DNA of 19,925 nt from Caryophanales bacterium UBA6865 (GCA_002449265.1 DKCV01000009.1:1-19925), one strand, 5' to 3'; positions 1 through 8,296 are shown, counted from the first letter of the stretch. A program made the numbers and translations. Notes: generated by a model not told the origin, from the letters alone.

Positions 1-39
1 ACATCATTTGAAATAGAACAATGCAACAATAGATATTCG

Positions 40-1128
40 CTAAGGTTTCGACAAAAAATTGTTTTTTAACAGAACGAAAAGGTTTTTGCCAATTGAATTG
101 AGCCGTTTTTTATCCTCTTCGGGCAATTTTTTATATTCTTTCCGCACTTTCAAAAAAGAATCGAACTTTTGGTCAACGATCTCACGCGCGTTCTTTATCC
201 CTGCGGAAATCAATAACGAAAATAGTGTTTCAATAAGATAATACCGTTCATCTAGCGAGGTGTGATTTGCCCAATCATTCACGGAATTCATCACTTTCTT
301 TAAGGAAGGGTTCGTTAAGCTTTCCCGCACGAAATGGTCACCTTCTACCCGCCAATTGTAAAGACTATGCTGCTCAAAATATTTGCCTTCGCTTCCTATG
401 ATAAGAGAAAGGGTATTTTCTTGATAAAGTTGACCAAATATCGAATCTACGGGGACGAAATGAAAATATTTTTCCCTTCGCTCCACTAGCGATAAATTGC
501 GTATCATTTCTTTTGAAAAACCAGGACCATCAAAAGAATAGACTGCCTTAATTCGCTTTCGCTCCTCTTCCGTAGTAGAAAAATAAACAAAAGAGGCAAG
601 ATTTCCGCCTTTAGAATGCCCGACCAAAATGATGGGTTTATTACTAAAATGAAGTTCATTTAAAAAATACTTTCTTGCATCAAGTTGGCACGCTAACGGC
701 TTTTCGGTCGCAAGTAAGAAATCTTCTTTCCAACCGACTAAGCTAGAGTCGGTCCCGCGATAGGCGATGACTTCTTCATTGCTAGGAAGATAAAAACTAA
801 TCGCGGCGAATTGCTCTTCATAGCTAGAAAAAGAAAAATGCTCATAGCGAAGGGCTCTAACGTTCTGATAACGGGGATTTCCAGTAATCGCTAAATACAA
901 GCGTTCATCGTTTTTAGAGTAAGCAATACGATTTAAAAAGGCATCTTTTTTTGAAATATCGTACATTTCGCCTAGAGAAATAGAATCGCCATATAAAGGA
1001 AGAAAAGCGTGAAATGAGAAATAAGAAAGAAGCGAAAAAACGGCATAATCCACTTCGTTAAAAGGAAATTCTTCAAAGGTCCGCCACTCCTTTTCTAAAT
1101 AGTCGAGAATCTTTCCTTCTATTGCCAT
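40..1128 (-). CDS. Mbeg1/DUF2974-like alpha/beta-hydrolase (lipase-like)
   Basis: A 362-residue predicted serine hydrolase of the lipase-like alpha/beta-hydrolase superfamily, resembling the Mbeg1-like DUF2974 family common in Bacillota. The nucleophile elbow GHSKGGN lies at residues 170-176, so Ser172 is the likely nucleophile. An FDGPGF segment (Asp200) and a conserved-looking QHSLYNW segment (His254) are the best candidates for the rest of the triad. An upstream YRGTD motif (about 123-127) is also typical of the family. I see no signal peptide or membrane helix, so the protein is probably cytoplasmic. Substrate is unknown; acyl ester or phospholipid is only a family guess. It lies 53 bases after the ABC exporter pair on the same strand and may be co-transcribed or use its own promoter. 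The ATG is preceded by AAGAAGGG at a rather long spacing (12). Family call fairly sure, function not. Confidence 0.8.
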   Translation of the reverse strand: MAIEGKILDYLEKEWRTFEEFPFNEVDYAVFSLLSYFSFHAFLPLYGDSISLGEMYDISKKDAFLNRIAYSKNDERLYLAITGNPRYQNVRALRYEHFSFSSYEEQFAAISFYLPSNEEVIAYRGTDSSLVGWKEDFLLATEKPLACQLDARKYFLNELHFSNKPIILVGHSKGGNLASFVYFSTTEEERKRIKAVYSFDGPGFSKEMIRNLSLVERREKYFHFVPVDSIFGQLYQENTLSLIIGSEGKYFEQHSLYNWRVEGDHFVRESLTNPSLKKVMNSVNDWANHTSLDERYYLIETLFSLLISAGIKNAREIVDQKFDSFLKVRKEYKKLPEEDKKRLNSIGKNLFVLLKNNFLSKP

Positions 1129-1134
1129 TCGCTC

Positions 1135-1162
1135 ATTTTACCCTTCTTTACGATTCTCTAAA
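1135..1162 (-). promoter_or_regulatory. Candidate promoter for the DUF2974 hydrolase gene
   Basis: On the minus strand, TTTAGA (-35 like, four of six matches) is followed after 16 bases by TAAAAT (-10 like). The -10 hexamer ends exactly 6 bases before the ATG, so a transcript from here would have almost no leader. Readthrough from the ABC genes is an alternative, since no terminator is visible between them. Confidence 0.35.
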
Positions 1163-1181
1163 ACAAAATGCAAAGCGATTC

Positions 1182-2987
1182 TCATTCAAAGGCAAACTGT
1201 GAATTATATAAAGAGGCATAGAATCCATTTTCTTTCATCAAAGAATCGTGGGTTCCTTGCTCAACGATGTTTCCATCTTTCATAACGAGAATCAAATCGC
1301 TATTTTTAATCGTGGATAAGCGGTGGGCGATCACAAAAGAAGTGCGCCCTTTGCTAAGCCGATCCATCGCTTCTTGAATGATTTCCTCGGTACGAGTGTC
1401 AACGTTACTTGTTGCCTCGTCTAGAATAAGAAGAGGGGCATTTCTAATCATAGCGCGTGCAATGGTGATAAGCTGTCTTTGTCCGCTAGAGATGCTAGAA
1501 GGATCAACGATTTCGTAATCAAGCCCACCCGGAAGAGTATCGACGAAGTAGCTTAAGTTCGCTTCTTTTAAAACTTCTATTAACCTTTCATCGCTAACAT
1601 CCGGGGTGTTATAGACAAGATTTTCGCGAACCGTTCCTTGGAAAACCCAGGTGTCCTGAAGAACCATGCCAAACAAATCATGGATCTCTTCACGCGACAT
1701 TGAGGCGATATTCCTATCATCGACAGAGATAGAACCAGAATTAATTTCGTAGAAACGCATCAATAAATTGACCATCGTCGTTTTTCCAGCCCCTGTCGGA
1801 CCAACAATCGCAACTTTCATCCCTGGATTAATGTTTGCAGAAAAATCATGGATGATTTCTCTAGAAGAATCGTAAGAGAAAGAAACATGCGAGAAATTGA
1901 CTTTTCCTTTCACCACTTCTTTTCCACTATTAGGATCAAGAAGGAGGCGAGGCTTACTACTTTCATCGCTTAATTCTTCTTCGCTTAAAAATTCATAAAC
2001 TCTAGCGTTAGCCGCGCCAATGGTTTGAATATTGTTCATGGCTTGGGCGATACTGGTTAAGGGTTGCTGGAACAAACGAACATAAACTAAGAAAGAAGTG
2101 ATCGTTCCAAAGTCAACACCGCTATTATCGCTACACATAAGTAAGCCGCCCGCGACAAGAACCGCCACATACGCAAAATTAGAAATGAAATTCATCGCTG
2201 GCATCATTAAACCACCGCAAATTTGGGCCTTAAACAAGGTTTTGCCTAAATCCACATTCGCTTCATTAAAGGAAGAATTATGGCGGTCCTCCGCCCCAAA
2301 TAGCTTAATTACTTTTTGGCCACTATAGTTTTCTTCGACAATCGCATTGACTTCGCCGATTTTTCTTTGACGTTTTTTAAATTGCGGCATTGCTAATTTC
2401 ATATCGCCTGCTACGAATAAAACCATTAGAGGCAAAGTCGCGAAAACAACAAGCGCCATCTGATAACAAGTAATAAACATCATGATAATCGTAAGGACAA
2501 GAAGAAATATGCTTTCACTCAATGTCGATAAAGTCGTATCAAGGTTTTGAGAGATGCTATCGACATCGTTAGTGACGCGTGACATCGTGTCACCCGTCTG
2601 ATGGGAATCGAAATAGCGAAGCGGCAAGCGGTTGATTTTCGTTTCAATGGCTTTTCGCAAAGAATTGCAGTATCGCTGCGTAGCTGTCGTGAATAAAAAG
2701 TTGCCGATCGTTTGAGCAACCGCCACAGTTACATAAAGGATCACTAAGATAATCGCTAAATTCTGCACAAGATTCAAATCAATAGTTTTTGTAACGGCAT
2801 GTGAAGAAATCTCACGAGTAAGATTACCTAAATAAGTAGGAGAAATTACTTCGATAATCGCAGCCCCTATCATTAGAAAAGCGCCAATTGCGATTAAAGG
2901 AAGGAGACTTTTTAAACCAGAGAAAAGATGTTTCCAATCTTCTTTGGTCAGTTTACGTTTTTTTGAAGAGTCGAAATCGTGATTCAT
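1182..2987 (-). CDS. ABC exporter half-transporter, consensus-ATPase subunit
   Basis: A 601-residue half-transporter with an N-terminal six-helix exporter membrane domain (about 25-320) and a C-terminal nucleotide-binding domain. Walker A GPTGAGKT is at 396-403, the Q-loop VLQDTW near 442-447, Walker B LLILDE at 519-524 with the catalytic Glu524, and the H-loop His is His555 (IAHRLST). The ABC signature is ISSGQ (499-503) instead of LSGGQ. In heterodimeric exporters such as TM287/288, BmrCD and LmrCD, this subunit's own Walker motifs pair with the good signature of its partner, while its poor signature completes the degenerate site. The ATG overlaps the partner's stop by 4 bases (ATGA), indicating translational coupling and a 1:1 complex. 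Substrate (drug, lipid or peptide) cannot be told from sequence. Confidence 0.93.
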   Translation of the reverse strand: MNHDFDSSKKRKLTKEDWKHLFSGLKSLLPLIAIGAFLMIGAAIIEVISPTYLGNLTREISSHAVTKTIDLNLVQNLAIILVILYVTVAVAQTIGNFLFTTATQRYCNSLRKAIETKINRLPLRYFDSHQTGDTMSRVTNDVDSISQNLDTTLSTLSESIFLLVLTIIMMFITCYQMALVVFATLPLMVLFVAGDMKLAMPQFKKRQRKIGEVNAIVEENYSGQKVIKLFGAEDRHNSSFNEANVDLGKTLFKAQICGGLMMPAMNFISNFAYVAVLVAGGLLMCSDNSGVDFGTITSFLVYVRLFQQPLTSIAQAMNNIQTIGAANARVYEFLSEEELSDESSKPRLLLDPNSGKEVVKGKVNFSHVSFSYDSSREIIHDFSANINPGMKVAIVGPTGAGKTTMVNLLMRFYEINSGSISVDDRNIASMSREEIHDLFGMVLQDTWVFQGTVRENLVYNTPDVSDERLIEVLKEANLSYFVDTLPGGLDYEIVDPSSISSGQRQLITIARAMIRNAPLLILDEATSNVDTRTEEIIQEAMDRLSKGRTSFVIAHRLSTIKNSDLILVMKDGNIVEQGTHDSLMKENGFYASLYNSQFAFE

Positions 2988-4864
2988 AAGCCAAGTTCCT
3001 CCTTCGAAAGTTGCGATAAGGCAATCGAGCGATAGGCTAAACAGCGCCTAAGGAGCTCTTCGTGTTTCCCTTGATCGATGACGCGCCCATTTTCTAAGAC
3101 AAGAATTAAGTCCGCATCCATAATGGTTCCGATCCGCTGAGCGACAATAACTTTTGTCGCAAGAGGGAAATTCTCTTTTAAATTTCGGCGAACGTTTAAA
3201 TCCGTTTTGAAATCTAGTGCGCTAAAAGAATCATCGAAAACGAATAATTCCGGATTCATGGCAACGGCTCTAGCGATGCATAGCCTTTGTCTTTGGCCAC
3301 CCGAGACATTCGTTCCCCCTTGCGCAATATCACTATCGTAACCTTTTTCCATTTCATTCACGAAAGAATCAGCACAAGCAATGGAGGCAGCTTTTTTCAT
3401 TTCTTCATCGCTAATAGAAGGATTCCCTAAGCGGATATTGCTTGCGACAGTCCCAGAAAATAGCACGCCTTTTTGTGGCACAAAGCCAATCCGGCGACGC
3501 ATCTCTAGTTGGGCTTGGTCTTTGACATTGACTCCATCGAAAAGGACTTCCCCTTGATTCGCGTCATACAAACGGGCAATCAAGTTGACTAGCGAGCTTT
3601 TTCCACATCCTGTTGCGCCAATAATCGCCACCGTATCCCCTGCTTTCACAGAAAACGAAACATGTTCTAAAATCGGTTTTTCGGCATCGGGATAAGCAAA
3701 AGAAACGTCTTTGAAGACCAATGTTCCTTTTTCTTTTGGCTCGATGGGAGTAACTGGGTCAACGATAGAAGATTTCATATCGAGAACTTCGTTAATGCGT
3801 TTGGCGCTAACTTGTGCGCGAGGAAGGAACACGAAGAGGAATAGTACCATCATAAACGACATGACGATTTGCGTAGCGAGCATCATAAAAGCGCTCACGG
3901 TCGCGTAATCAATTTCCCCAGCATTAATAAGATTGGCACCTAACCAATACATGGCTAGAGACACTCCGTCCATCACAATCATCATAAACGGGTTGAGTAA
4001 ACCCATCGCACGGAAGGTGAAGAGGTTGGTTTTGGTAAGATTATCGTTCGCCTCTTTGAATTTTTTCGCTTGATAGTCTTCAGCGTTATAAGCGCGAATC
4101 ACACGCACGCCGTTAAGATTTTCTCGCGTTACTAAATTAAGACGGTCAATCAATTTTTGAGAAATTTTAAATTTAGGCATTACTGTAATTACTAACGCCG
4201 CTAATCCAACGACAAGAATCAAAACCGCAACAATCGTTACCCAAGTTAAGGAAGCACTAGTCGCATTAATCTTACAAAATGCCCAAATTGCGGTAATTGG
4301 AGCAGCAAACGCCATTCTCATGATAATGAGAAATGCCATCGTGACTTGCTCGATATCGTTTGTGCTTCGCGTTACTAAAGATGCAGTCGAAAATTTATTG
4401 ATTTCGTTTAAAGAAAAATGAGAAACCTTGTTATTGATTTCCTTACGGAGATTCGTAACAAAAGAGGCGGTAATCGCACTCGCTAAAATCGCGACAAGCG
4501 TACTAGAAAGCATGCTTCCGAAAGCAGTAAGAAGCATAAAAGATCCTTCCCGCCAAATATCATTCACCGAAGCATCGCGAAGAGAAGCGACCATATTAAG
4601 CTGTTCCGCACTAACTTGTCCACTACTAGACAATAGAGTATAGAAACTAGACCAATCGTTCCCAGAGGCTTGGAAAATTCCATAAAGAAGATTTCCCATT
4701 TTCTCAGGATGCCCATGAATATCGACATAATTGATGACACTAATCAAAGAAGAGACAAAATCGGTCATCTTCATCGTGCAATAGACTTGAAGAACCGTTA
4801 AGCCAACAATAATTAGAAGAAATAGCCAGTCAATCGGTCTAAATCGCTTGAGTAATTTAATCAT
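2984..4864 (-). CDS. ABC exporter half-transporter, degenerate-ATPase subunit
   Basis: First gene of the exporter pair, 626 residues. The membrane domain has an unusually long loop between TM1 (about 13-30) and TM2 (about 105-130), some 70 polar residues predicted outside the cell. In the ATPase domain, Walker A GATGCGKS (416-423) and the signature VSGGQ (520-524) are intact. The catalytic Glu after Walker B is Asp545 (VFDDS), and the H-loop His is replaced by Gln576 (VAQRIGT). This is the known signature of the non-hydrolysing site in heterodimeric exporters, and it fits the altered ISSGQ signature in the downstream partner. The start is supported by TTAGGAG at suitable spacing before ATG. 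Export of lipophilic or peptide-like compounds is a family-level guess only. Confidence 0.93.
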   Translation of the reverse strand: MIKLLKRFRPIDWLFLLIIVGLTVLQVYCTMKMTDFVSSLISVINYVDIHGHPEKMGNLLYGIFQASGNDWSSFYTLLSSSGQVSAEQLNMVASLRDASVNDIWREGSFMLLTAFGSMLSSTLVAILASAITASFVTNLRKEINNKVSHFSLNEINKFSTASLVTRSTNDIEQVTMAFLIIMRMAFAAPITAIWAFCKINATSASLTWVTIVAVLILVVGLAALVITVMPKFKISQKLIDRLNLVTRENLNGVRVIRAYNAEDYQAKKFKEANDNLTKTNLFTFRAMGLLNPFMMIVMDGVSLAMYWLGANLINAGEIDYATVSAFMMLATQIVMSFMMVLFLFVFLPRAQVSAKRINEVLDMKSSIVDPVTPIEPKEKGTLVFKDVSFAYPDAEKPILEHVSFSVKAGDTVAIIGATGCGKSSLVNLIARLYDANQGEVLFDGVNVKDQAQLEMRRRIGFVPQKGVLFSGTVASNIRLGNPSISDEEMKKAASIACADSFVNEMEKGYDSDIAQGGTNVSGGQRQRLCIARAVAMNPELFVFDDSFSALDFKTDLNVRRNLKENFPLATKVIVAQRIGTIMDADLILVLENGRVIDQGKHEELLRRCLAYRSIALSQLSKEELGL

Positions 4865-4924
4865 TGTTTTTCTCCTAACCGCTTATAACCCTTTATAAAC
4901 AAAAATCGCTTTGCTTTTATTGGT

Positions 4925-4952
4925 AAAAAATTAACTTTCTTTTCAGAAAGTT
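4925..4952 (-). promoter_or_regulatory. Stem-loop at the predicted 5' end of the ABC operon mRNA
   Basis: A perfect 7-bp inverted repeat (AACTTTC / GAAAGTT, 4933-4939 and 4946-4952) with a 6-base loop is followed on the minus strand by AATTTTTT. It starts just where the predicted transcript would begin, so it could be a 5' stabilising hairpin or a very early attenuator. Confidence 0.4.
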
Positions 4953-4959
4953 GAGCTTG

Positions 4960-4987
4960 ATTATAACCCTCATTGCACCAATCAAAA
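4960..4987 (-). promoter_or_regulatory. Candidate promoter of the ABC exporter operon
   Basis: Minus strand: TTTTGA, 16 bases, then a perfect TATAAT (plus-strand positions 4960-4965). The -35 element is built from the T-run of the tRNA-Pro terminator. The predicted start near 4953 leaves a leader of about 90 bases before the ATG. Confidence 0.45.
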
Positions 4988-5015
4988 AAGGCTTGATGAA
5001 GTATTTCACCAAGCC
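4984..5015 (-). terminator. Intrinsic terminator after tRNA-Pro
   Basis: An 11-bp stem with one G-U pair (arms 4990-5000 and 5005-5015), a 4-base loop and a T6 run on the minus strand. It directly follows the tRNA-Pro 3' end and separates the tRNAs from the ABC operon. Confidence 0.9.
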
Positions 5016-5026
5016 AATGTTTTTAC

Positions 5027-5104
5027 TGGTCGGGATACTCAGATTCGAACTGAGGGTCTTCTGCTCCCAAAGCAGACGCGGTAACCAAGCTGCGCTATAT
5101 CCCG
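5027..5104 (-). tRNA. tRNA-Pro(UGG)
   Basis: The cloverleaf folds with acceptor CGGGATA/TATCCCG (5098-5104 with 5031-5037), discriminator A and an encoded CCA (5027-5029). The T-loop is canonical (TTCGAAT), and the anticodon loop TTTGGGA gives anticodon TGG. The C1:G72 pair is typical of bacterial tRNA-Pro. Confidence 0.96.
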
Positions 5105-5115
5105 AGCGCTCGAAT

Positions 5116-5144
5116 ATTATCCTCACTAAAAATGGAAAATACAA
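5116..5144 (-). promoter_or_regulatory. Promoter of tRNA-Pro
   Basis: Minus strand TTGTAT, 17 bases, GATAAT. The predicted transcription start is a few bases upstream of the mature tRNA 5' end. Confidence 0.55.
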
Positions 5145-5165
5145 GGGGAAAATTTTCGAAATTCT

Positions 5166-5196
5166 AAAGAAAAAGCCTAGCAACCGCTAGACTTTC
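5166..5196 (-). terminator. Intrinsic terminator after tRNA-Arg
   Basis: The stem CTAGC/GCTAG (5177-5181, 5186-5190) has a 4-base loop and is extended past one mismatch by AAAG/CTTT. On the minus strand it is followed by CTTTTTCTTT. Confidence 0.75.
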
Positions 5197-5204
5197 ATTT
5201 TCAT

Positions 5205-5281
5205 TGGCGCGCCAGACAAGATTCGAACTCGTGACCCACAGATTCGTAGTCTGTTACTCTATCCAGCTGAGCTACTGGCGC
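5205..5281 (-). tRNA. tRNA-Arg(ACG)
   Basis: Acceptor GCGCCAG/CTGGCGC (5275-5281 with 5209-5215), discriminator G, encoded CCA at 5205-5207. The anticodon loop CTACGAA gives ACG (A34 presumably edited to inosine by TadA in the mature tRNA). The T-loop TTCGAAT is canonical. Confidence 0.96.
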
Positions 5282-5310
5282 ATTGGCTATCAAGATTGAC
5301 AGCGCGTATT

Positions 5311-5339
5311 ACTATAGTCATCCTCTTAACGAGAATCAA
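5311..5339 (-). promoter_or_regulatory. Promoter of tRNA-Arg
   Basis: Minus strand TTGATT, 17 bases, TATAGT. The predicted start is about 23 bases before the mature tRNA. The -35 is identical to that of tRNA-Cys. Confidence 0.65.
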
Positions 5340-5348
5340 CCATTAAAT

Positions 5349-5422
5349 TGGAGCTTCCGGGCGGGATCGAACCGCCGGTCAAGGATTTGCAGTCCCATGC
5401 CTTACCGCTTGGCTACGGAAGC
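5349..5422 (-). tRNA. tRNA-Cys(GCA)
   Basis: Acceptor GCTTCCG/CGGAAGC (5416-5422 with 5353-5359), discriminator T and encoded CCA (5349-5351). The anticodon loop CTGCAAA gives GCA. U73 is the expected identity element for tRNA-Cys. No clear terminator follows it, so it may read through into tRNA-Arg. Confidence 0.96.
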
Positions 5423-5432
5423 AGCGAAACGG

Positions 5433-5462
5433 ATTATAGCACCACTCCGCTACTTTAATCAA
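5433..5462 (-). promoter_or_regulatory. Promoter of tRNA-Cys
   Basis: Minus strand TTGATT, 18 bases, perfect TATAAT, about 10 bases before the mature tRNA 5' end. Confidence 0.7.
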
Positions 5463-5474
5463 TTATTTCTCGGT

Positions 5475-5503
5475 GAAAATAGCCCCCGAATTTTCGAGGG
5501 CTA
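5475..5503 (-). terminator. Intrinsic terminator of the pot operon
   Basis: A 10-11 bp GC-containing stem with one G-U pair (5480-5489 with 5494-5503) is followed on the minus strand by TTTT. It lies 4 bases beyond the potD stop codon. Confidence 0.9.
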
Positions 5504-5507
5504 CTCT

Positions 5508-7424
5508 TTAAGAAGCTTTCCGTTCAAGTCGACGGTTCTTCCTTAATTTTTTGTTGGTAATTTTATAGCCCATGTATAAACCAAAGGCGACTAAAATCGT
5601 AACGACTTCGATAGATAGTACGACCGCTACCCATAAAGGGATACTCCCGCTTTTAACGCTTTCCCACATCTTCAAAACGTAGCTATTGTTCTCGCCATAG
5701 TCTTCCATGATGCAAAGCTTAGGAAGAAGTTCTTTTGGCGGGTATTGAGCGTAAAAGGCGCGTCCTACCGTAACGCTTTCTAACTCTCCGGCAAGGTTTT
5801 TACCAGTCACTTCTTCGTAACTATCGCTATAGAAGAAAGCATCAATTCCGTCTTTGTAATCGCTATCTTCTTTATAAGATCCATCAAAGAAATAGGTCAA
5901 GTCGACTTGCGTCCATTCTTCTTCTTTGGCAATATCTTCCCAACTAGAAGTAACTCCATCGATAATCGGCGTAGAGAAATCGCTCCCCGTCATATCGCGT
6001 TCCCCAAAATCAATCGTATGGGTTTCGCCGTCAACTTCTTTTTCTTTTGTCCCAGAGCCATCTTTAAAAAGTGGTTCATCGCTTTCCCCATAATAATAGT
6101 CATCGGCATTTTCGTCGTAAGCATAAATATAATAGCTACGAGGGTCATACCATTGACGGACGAGTTCCAAAATATCGTCTCCCGCGATGAAAGGCGTATA
6201 GCCAATGTAATTCATGTTTTGGGCGGCGATAGCGGGATTTGAGATAAAATCGATGAATTTTTGGGCGTATTCTTGGTTTTTGCAGTTTTTTAGCATGACC
6301 CATCCATCGAACCAAATGTTGCCACCGGTTTTCGGGATTGAATAATATAGATGCGTGCCAAGCGTTTCAGCGGTATCGATTGAATAGACAGCATCTCCAC
6401 TCCACGCCATGCCAATTCCAGATAGTTTTCCATCCAAAATATCGCTTTTGCCGCTATCAACTTCTAGTCCGTAAGAATTCGCACGGAGAGAAGAAAGAAC
6501 GTTTTCGATGGAAGAAATGATTGATTCAGCCGTCGCATTTCCCTCTTTGCCATATTTTTTGCAGAGTTCATTAAATTCGTCGACATGGGAAATGTTATTG
6601 AAGATCGTAGAGATTTCTTTATTATATTCGGATTCGCTAATTTCATGGTTTTCGAATTTTTGCAGAATTGCCGTGAAAAGTTCATCGTAGCATTTCATTA
6701 AGCCGACCGAATAAGTGTCACGCATGGAGTCCTTGATTTGAAAACTGCCTTCATAGTTTTTGCTCCAAAGGGCATTCCAGTCGTTCATTTGGACTTTTAC
6801 GTCATTAGACGATAATAAAGGATCCCCGTTTTCATCCGTTTGCTTTAAAAAGCGATAGAACTCAGGGTTATAGATGATACCAAGCGTCCCCCACATGTAA
6901 CCTCTAGCATAATCACTTAAAGTAGCAAGCGTTCCATCGGGGAGTTTTGCGGATATCGTTTTAAAAACGTCTTGAAGATAAGGAGATGCGTAACGCGAAT
7001 AATTGTCTTCCCAGCCTTTTGCACGTTCTCCATATAGGTTGATACGGTCTTCTCCGCTAGCGAAAGGAATACACATTCCTTTGCTCATCATCTTTTGGAT
7101 CATGTAATCGCTAGGGCATACTAAATCGTAGCTTGCAGAACCCGTTTCAAGCTGAGAAAGCATGATTTCGTTCGTATCGAAAACATCATAGGTAATATCT
7201 AAAGTAACGCCATCGGTCTCTTGAACGTACTTCTTAAATTCTTCGATGATGCCATCACCATTTTCTTCTTTGTAAATATAATCGTTCGAATTATAAATCT
7301 TAAGCGTCGTTACCGCTTCCTTCGCTTTAGAAAGATGAGCAATGACATTATTAGGCAAAGCTTTCGCACTAGTCCCTAGAAACAAGAAAGACGACAAAGA
7401 AAGAGCAAGGAATTGGTTTATCAT
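5508..7424 (-). CDS. potD: Polyamine ABC transporter substrate-binding protein, membrane-anchored, with large insert
   Basis: Extracellular polyamine-binding protein of the PotABCD importer, 638 residues against about 350 for typical PotD. Residues 1-22 form a Sec-type signal peptide with no lipobox Cys. The PotD fold is clear: a YDLVCPSDY segment (99-107), GTLGIIYN (179-186), GMAWSGDAV (338-346) and GGNIWFDGW (367-375). The Trp and Asp of the last two match polyamine-contacting positions in E. coli PotD. The first-lobe Trp of PotD (YNW) is replaced here by Ser (YNSNDY). A Tyr/Asp-rich acidic stretch of about 130 residues (425-555) is inserted before the conserved C-terminal helix (AFYAQYPPKELL). 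A TM helix at about 595-618 and a basic tail then anchor it to the membrane. AAAGGAG precedes the ATG, which overlaps the potC stop by 4 bases. Spermidine or putrescine is likely but unproven. Confidence 0.9.
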   Translation of the reverse strand: MINQFLALSLSSFLFLGTSAKALPNNVIAHLSKAKEAVTTLKIYNSNDYIYKEENGDGIIEEFKKYVQETDGVTLDITYDVFDTNEIMLSQLETGSASYDLVCPSDYMIQKMMSKGMCIPFASGEDRINLYGERAKGWEDNYSRYASPYLQDVFKTISAKLPDGTLATLSDYARGYMWGTLGIIYNPEFYRFLKQTDENGDPLLSSNDVKVQMNDWNALWSKNYEGSFQIKDSMRDTYSVGLMKCYDELFTAILQKFENHEISESEYNKEISTIFNNISHVDEFNELCKKYGKEGNATAESIISSIENVLSSLRANSYGLEVDSGKSDILDGKLSGIGMAWSGDAVYSIDTAETLGTHLYYSIPKTGGNIWFDGWVMLKNCKNQEYAQKFIDFISNPAIAAQNMNYIGYTPFIAGDDILELVRQWYDPRSYYIYAYDENADDYYYGESDEPLFKDGSGTKEKEVDGETHTIDFGERDMTGSDFSTPIIDGVTSSWEDIAKEEEWTQVDLTYFFDGSYKEDSDYKDGIDAFFYSDSYEEVTGKNLAGELESVTVGRAFYAQYPPKELLPKLCIMEDYGENNSYVLKMWESVKSGSIPLWVAVVLSIEVVTILVAFGLYMGYKITNKKLRKNRRLERKAS

Positions 7425-8296
7425 AGTTTTGCTCTCCTTTCTGCGTGTTTGTCCACGCTTTTGCCTTTGCGAGAGCCATAAATGCTATAAGCGACAACAA
7501 CAAGGATTACGAGTAAGAAAATAATCGTGCAAAGCGCCCTCATTTTGGCAGGTAAAGGCTTTTTCTTAATAATCGATTCAACATAAGTCGAAATGGTTTC
7601 AATCTTCCCTTGCCCGCTTAATAAACCAGGCCCAGAAGTGAAAGCCGTCACGATAAAGTCATCCAAAGAAAGAGTGACGGAGAGTAAGAACCCACTAAAT
7701 ACACCAGGCATAATCTCAGGAAGCACCGCTTTCCTTAACGCTTGATGAGGGGTGCACCCGCAGTCTAGGGCCGCTTCATATAAAGCAGGATCCATTTGGG
7801 TGAGCTTTGGTTTTACGGAAAGATAAACAAAAGGAGTGGTAAGAACTAAATGCCCGATGAGCAAAGTCCAGAAGGAGAACTGCATATCCTTGAATACATA
7901 AGTTCCAAGGAACACGAACATGATGGTAAGCGATAAAGCGATGACGATTTCTGGATTCACAACCGGGATTTGCGTCGTAAATTCAATTCCTCGCTTCACA
8001 CGCTTTTTGCATTCGTGAGTCCCTATCGCCCCAATCGTTCCTAAGAATGTTGCGACTGTGGCGCTAATTAAAGCGATAATCACCGTATTTCCGATCGCAA
8101 TTTGCACTTTTTGGTCAACGAATAATTCGTGGTACAAATCAAAAGTGAAACCGTTCCAAATGCCAAGTTTTGGGGAATCCGTAAAGGAAAATATGACAAG
8201 AACAAGAATTGGGGCATACATTAAGGCAAGCAAAGCCCAAATATAAGTGAGCCCACCAACCTTTTGAAGGCGTTCTTTGGTTTCTTTTTTTACCAT
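7421..8296 (-). CDS. potC: Spermidine/putrescine ABC transporter permease PotC
   Basis: A 291-residue inner-membrane permease with about six TM helices (first at about 18-38, last at about 255-275). It carries the cytoplasmic EAA coupling loop, EAALDCGCTPHQALRKAVLP, that docks on PotA. It pairs with PotB to form the translocation path. A strong GGGGAGG site just upstream supports the ATG. It overlaps potB by 7 bases and potD by 4, so the operon is tightly coupled. Among Pot permeases, the final position before potD and the shorter N-terminus favour PotC over PotB. Confidence 0.93.
   Translation of the reverse strand: MVKKETKERLQKVGGLTYIWALLALMYAPILVLVIFSFTDSPKLGIWNGFTFDLYHELFVDQKVQIAIGNTVIIALISATVATFLGTIGAIGTHECKKRVKRGIEFTTQIPVVNPEIVIALSLTIMFVFLGTYVFKDMQFSFWTLLIGHLVLTTPFVYLSVKPKLTQMDPALYEAALDCGCTPHQALRKAVLPEIMPGVFSGFLLSVTLSLDDFIVTAFTSGPGLLSGQGKIETISTYVESIIKKKPLPAKMRALCTIIFLLVILVVVAYSIYGSRKGKSVDKHAERRAKL

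Noticed and set aside
1151..1183. Two direct copies of CGATTCTC 25 bases apart before the hydrolase gene
   Set aside because: Short repeats in a 53-base AT-rich gap, one overlapping the ABC stop codon; too likely by chance to call an operator.
4917..5183. Open frames on both strands across the tRNA-Pro region
   Set aside because: They run through a well-formed tRNA gene and its terminator, so they are not coding.
5283..5546. 87-codon plus-strand frame
   Set aside because: It overlaps tRNA-Cys, its promoter and the pot terminator; the translation is of antisense tRNA.
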